Shown here piece by piece: positions 62,905 to 64,000 of a stretch of 64,000 nt of DNA. The DNA comes from Sulfurovum sp. AR (lineage in GTDB: Bacteria > Campylobacterota > Campylobacteria > Campylobacterales > Sulfurovaceae). Below the pieces are notes generated by a model, which saw only the letters and a program-made list of their open reading frames with translations, did no database searches and had not been told where the DNA came from. Every line of letters starts with the position of its first letter. Position 1 is the first letter of the stretch. Both the position numbers and the translations under genes were made by a program. The stretch spans positions 22,521 to 86,520 of the forward strand of contig NZ_AJLE01000004.1 of the NCBI RefSeq assembly GCF_000296775.1. Reading direction: 5' to 3'.

Positions 62905-63986
62905 TATAATCCTTTCATTGTATTTTTTACTATCTCTATGATTTTGTTCTGACTATTTTTTTCCAATTCAGGGTATATAGGCAAACATAATATTTTTTTA
63001 GAGATGTCTCTTGAAATTTCACAATATTGTTTAGGCTCAATATAATCTAATGTATCAAGTGAAGGATAAAAATACCTTCGTGGAAAAATCTGTTTTTCAT
63101 TTAATGCATTTTGAATTCTTAACAACTGTTCTTCGTTTTTTAAGATAATAGGGAAATAACTGTAATTTTGTGTTGAATAATTATTTTTTTCTTGAAACTG
63201 AACTATTCCACTTAATTCTTTTTCATACAACCTAAAAACGTCTTTTCTTTTTCGTAAAACTATTTCCATTTCATCCAACATACACAAGCCCATAACTGCT
63301 TCAAACTCATTCATTTTGGCATTTGTCCCAAGTTCAGGAATAGACTCAGTATTTTCGATACCAAAATTTATGAGGTACCTTGCTTTTTCAACTAAATCAT
63401 CATCATTGATAATCAAAGCACCACCTTCTATAGTATGAAAGAGCTTTGTCGCATGAAAACTTAGTGTCGATATATCTCCATAGTTTAAAATACTTTCATC
63501 TTTATACTTTACATCAAAAGCATGCGCAGCATCATATATAACTTTTAAACCATATTTTTGGGCAACTTTATCTATTGCTTCAACATCACATCCATTTCCA
63601 AAAACATGCACCGGAACAATGGCAGAAGTGTTTGGAGTAATTAAGCCTTCTATTTTATTTGAATCTACGTTTAAAGTCTGAGGATCAATATCAGCAAAAA
63701 TAGGTTTGATATCATTTGTCACAAGAGAACTTGTTGTTGCCACAAAAGAAAAAGGTGTTGTTATGGCATAACCTTTTATATCTAATGTTCTATAAGCTAT
63801 CTCAAGAGCCACAGTTCCATTTGATACCAAAACTATATTTTTTACACCAAGATATTCAGCTAGTTTTTTTTCAAGCTTTTTTACAAAAGGACCATTATTT
63901 GTAACCCATCCATTAGCATAGATTTCATCAACATATTTTTGATATTTTTCTTTACTTGGTAAATATGTTTTCGTCACATTAATCAT
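62904..63986 (-). CDS. DegT/DnrJ/EryC1/StrS-type PLP aminotransferase (sugar nucleotide)
   Basis: The 360-residue enzyme makes an amino sugar from a keto-sugar nucleotide. Markers are VTNNGPFVKKLEKKLAEYLG, the substrate loop TTPFSFVATTSS, VPVHVFGNGCDVEAI, and the PLP lysine in STLSFHATKLFHTIEGGAL. It resembles VioA/FdtB-type transaminases (4-amino or 3-amino dideoxy sugars), but the exact product cannot be fixed. The start ATG 63986 has GGAGAAATAT upstream. The operon probably continues beyond the window. Confidence 0.92.
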   Translation of the reverse strand: MINVTKTYLPSKEKYQKYVDEIYANGWVTNNGPFVKKLEKKLAEYLGVKNIVLVSNGTVALEIAYRTLDIKGYAITTPFSFVATTSSLVTNDIKPIFADIDPQTLNVDSNKIEGLITPNTSAIVPVHVFGNGCDVEAIDKVAQKYGLKVIYDAAHAFDVKYKDESILNYGDISTLSFHATKLFHTIEGGALIINDDDLVEKARYLINFGIENTESIPELGTNAKMNEFEAVMGLCMLDEMEIVLRKRKDVFRLYEKELSGIVQFQEKNNYSTQNYSYFPIILKNEEQLLRIQNALNEKQIFPRRYFYPSLDTLDYIEPKQYCEISRDISKKILCLPIYPELEKNSQNKIIEIVKNTMKGL

Positions 63987-64000
63987 TATATTTCTCCAAG

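Noticed and set aside
1..64000. tRNA, rRNA, tmRNA, CRISPR array, prophage or origin
   Set aside because: No cloverleaf, rRNA segment, regular spacer array or phage gene run was found by eye in the intergenic regions; small RNAs could be missed.

Overview
The window looks like chromosomal DNA of a free-living Campylobacterota bacterium, most like the Sulfurovum/Sulfurimonas group. This is inferred from gene content and protein style: the long succinyltransferase-type dapD, a dimeric-type dut, nspC, a stand-alone atpB and a tsaE-lptB pair. No rRNA, tRNA or CRISPR array was seen. The housekeeping core is moderately AT-rich. The surface-glycan genes at both ends, and the TonB receptor, look clearly more AT-rich.

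Layout. (1) 1-2960 (+): a small glycan-decoration operon (ATP-grasp, hexapeptide acyltransferase, polysaccharide deacetylase, truncated Asp-box protein). It is followed by a decayed IS3-family remnant. (2) 3243-4235 (-): a WecA/MraY-like initiating glycosylphosphotransferase. (3) 4380-8439 (+): two paralogous surface lipoproteins with c-di-GMP-I (GEMM) riboswitch aptamers in their leaders. One aptamer precedes the first gene and two precede the second. A third lipoprotein gene (8889-9626) is interrupted by an in-frame TGA. (4) 9720-38874, mostly (-): housekeeping genes: dsrE-like, purH, purL, dut (+), mnmE-jag-yidC-rnpA-rpmH, a possible degenerate GGDEF-fold protein, nspC (+), tamB-tamA, gpsA, a K+ channel, gatB, atpB, lptB-tsaE-trpD, an S4 protein and dapD. 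(5) 39408-42195 (+): a TonB-dependent receptor and a membrane protein. (6) 42218-63986, nearly all (-): a Wzx/Wzy-type capsule or exopolysaccharide locus. It holds a second WecA-like enzyme, a CpsB-type phosphatase, a BY-kinase/Wzc, glycosyltransferases, a heparinase-like protein, a two-domain oxidoreductase, a PaaK-like adenylating enzyme, a CapA-like protein, Wzx, Wzy (apparently frameshifted), an acyltransferase and a DegT-type aminotransferase.

How it fits together. The strongest novel signal is the riboswitch/lipoprotein region. Both coding leaders carry a promoter-like TATAAT, a c-di-GMP-I aptamer with a GNRA loop, and, just before the ribosome-binding site, a 10-nt segment exactly complementary to the aptamer's tetraloop hairpin. 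This suggests c-di-GMP control of surface adhesin-like lipoproteins next to polysaccharide synthesis genes. An extra aptamer lies inside an 11-bp inverted repeat with no gene of its own.

Other notable points: a five-copy intergenic hairpin repeat; an rnpA frame with no ordinary start codon at the expected N-terminus; and a T7-tract frameshift at the start of wzy. All function calls rest on reading motifs by eye. No database search or structure calculation was run.
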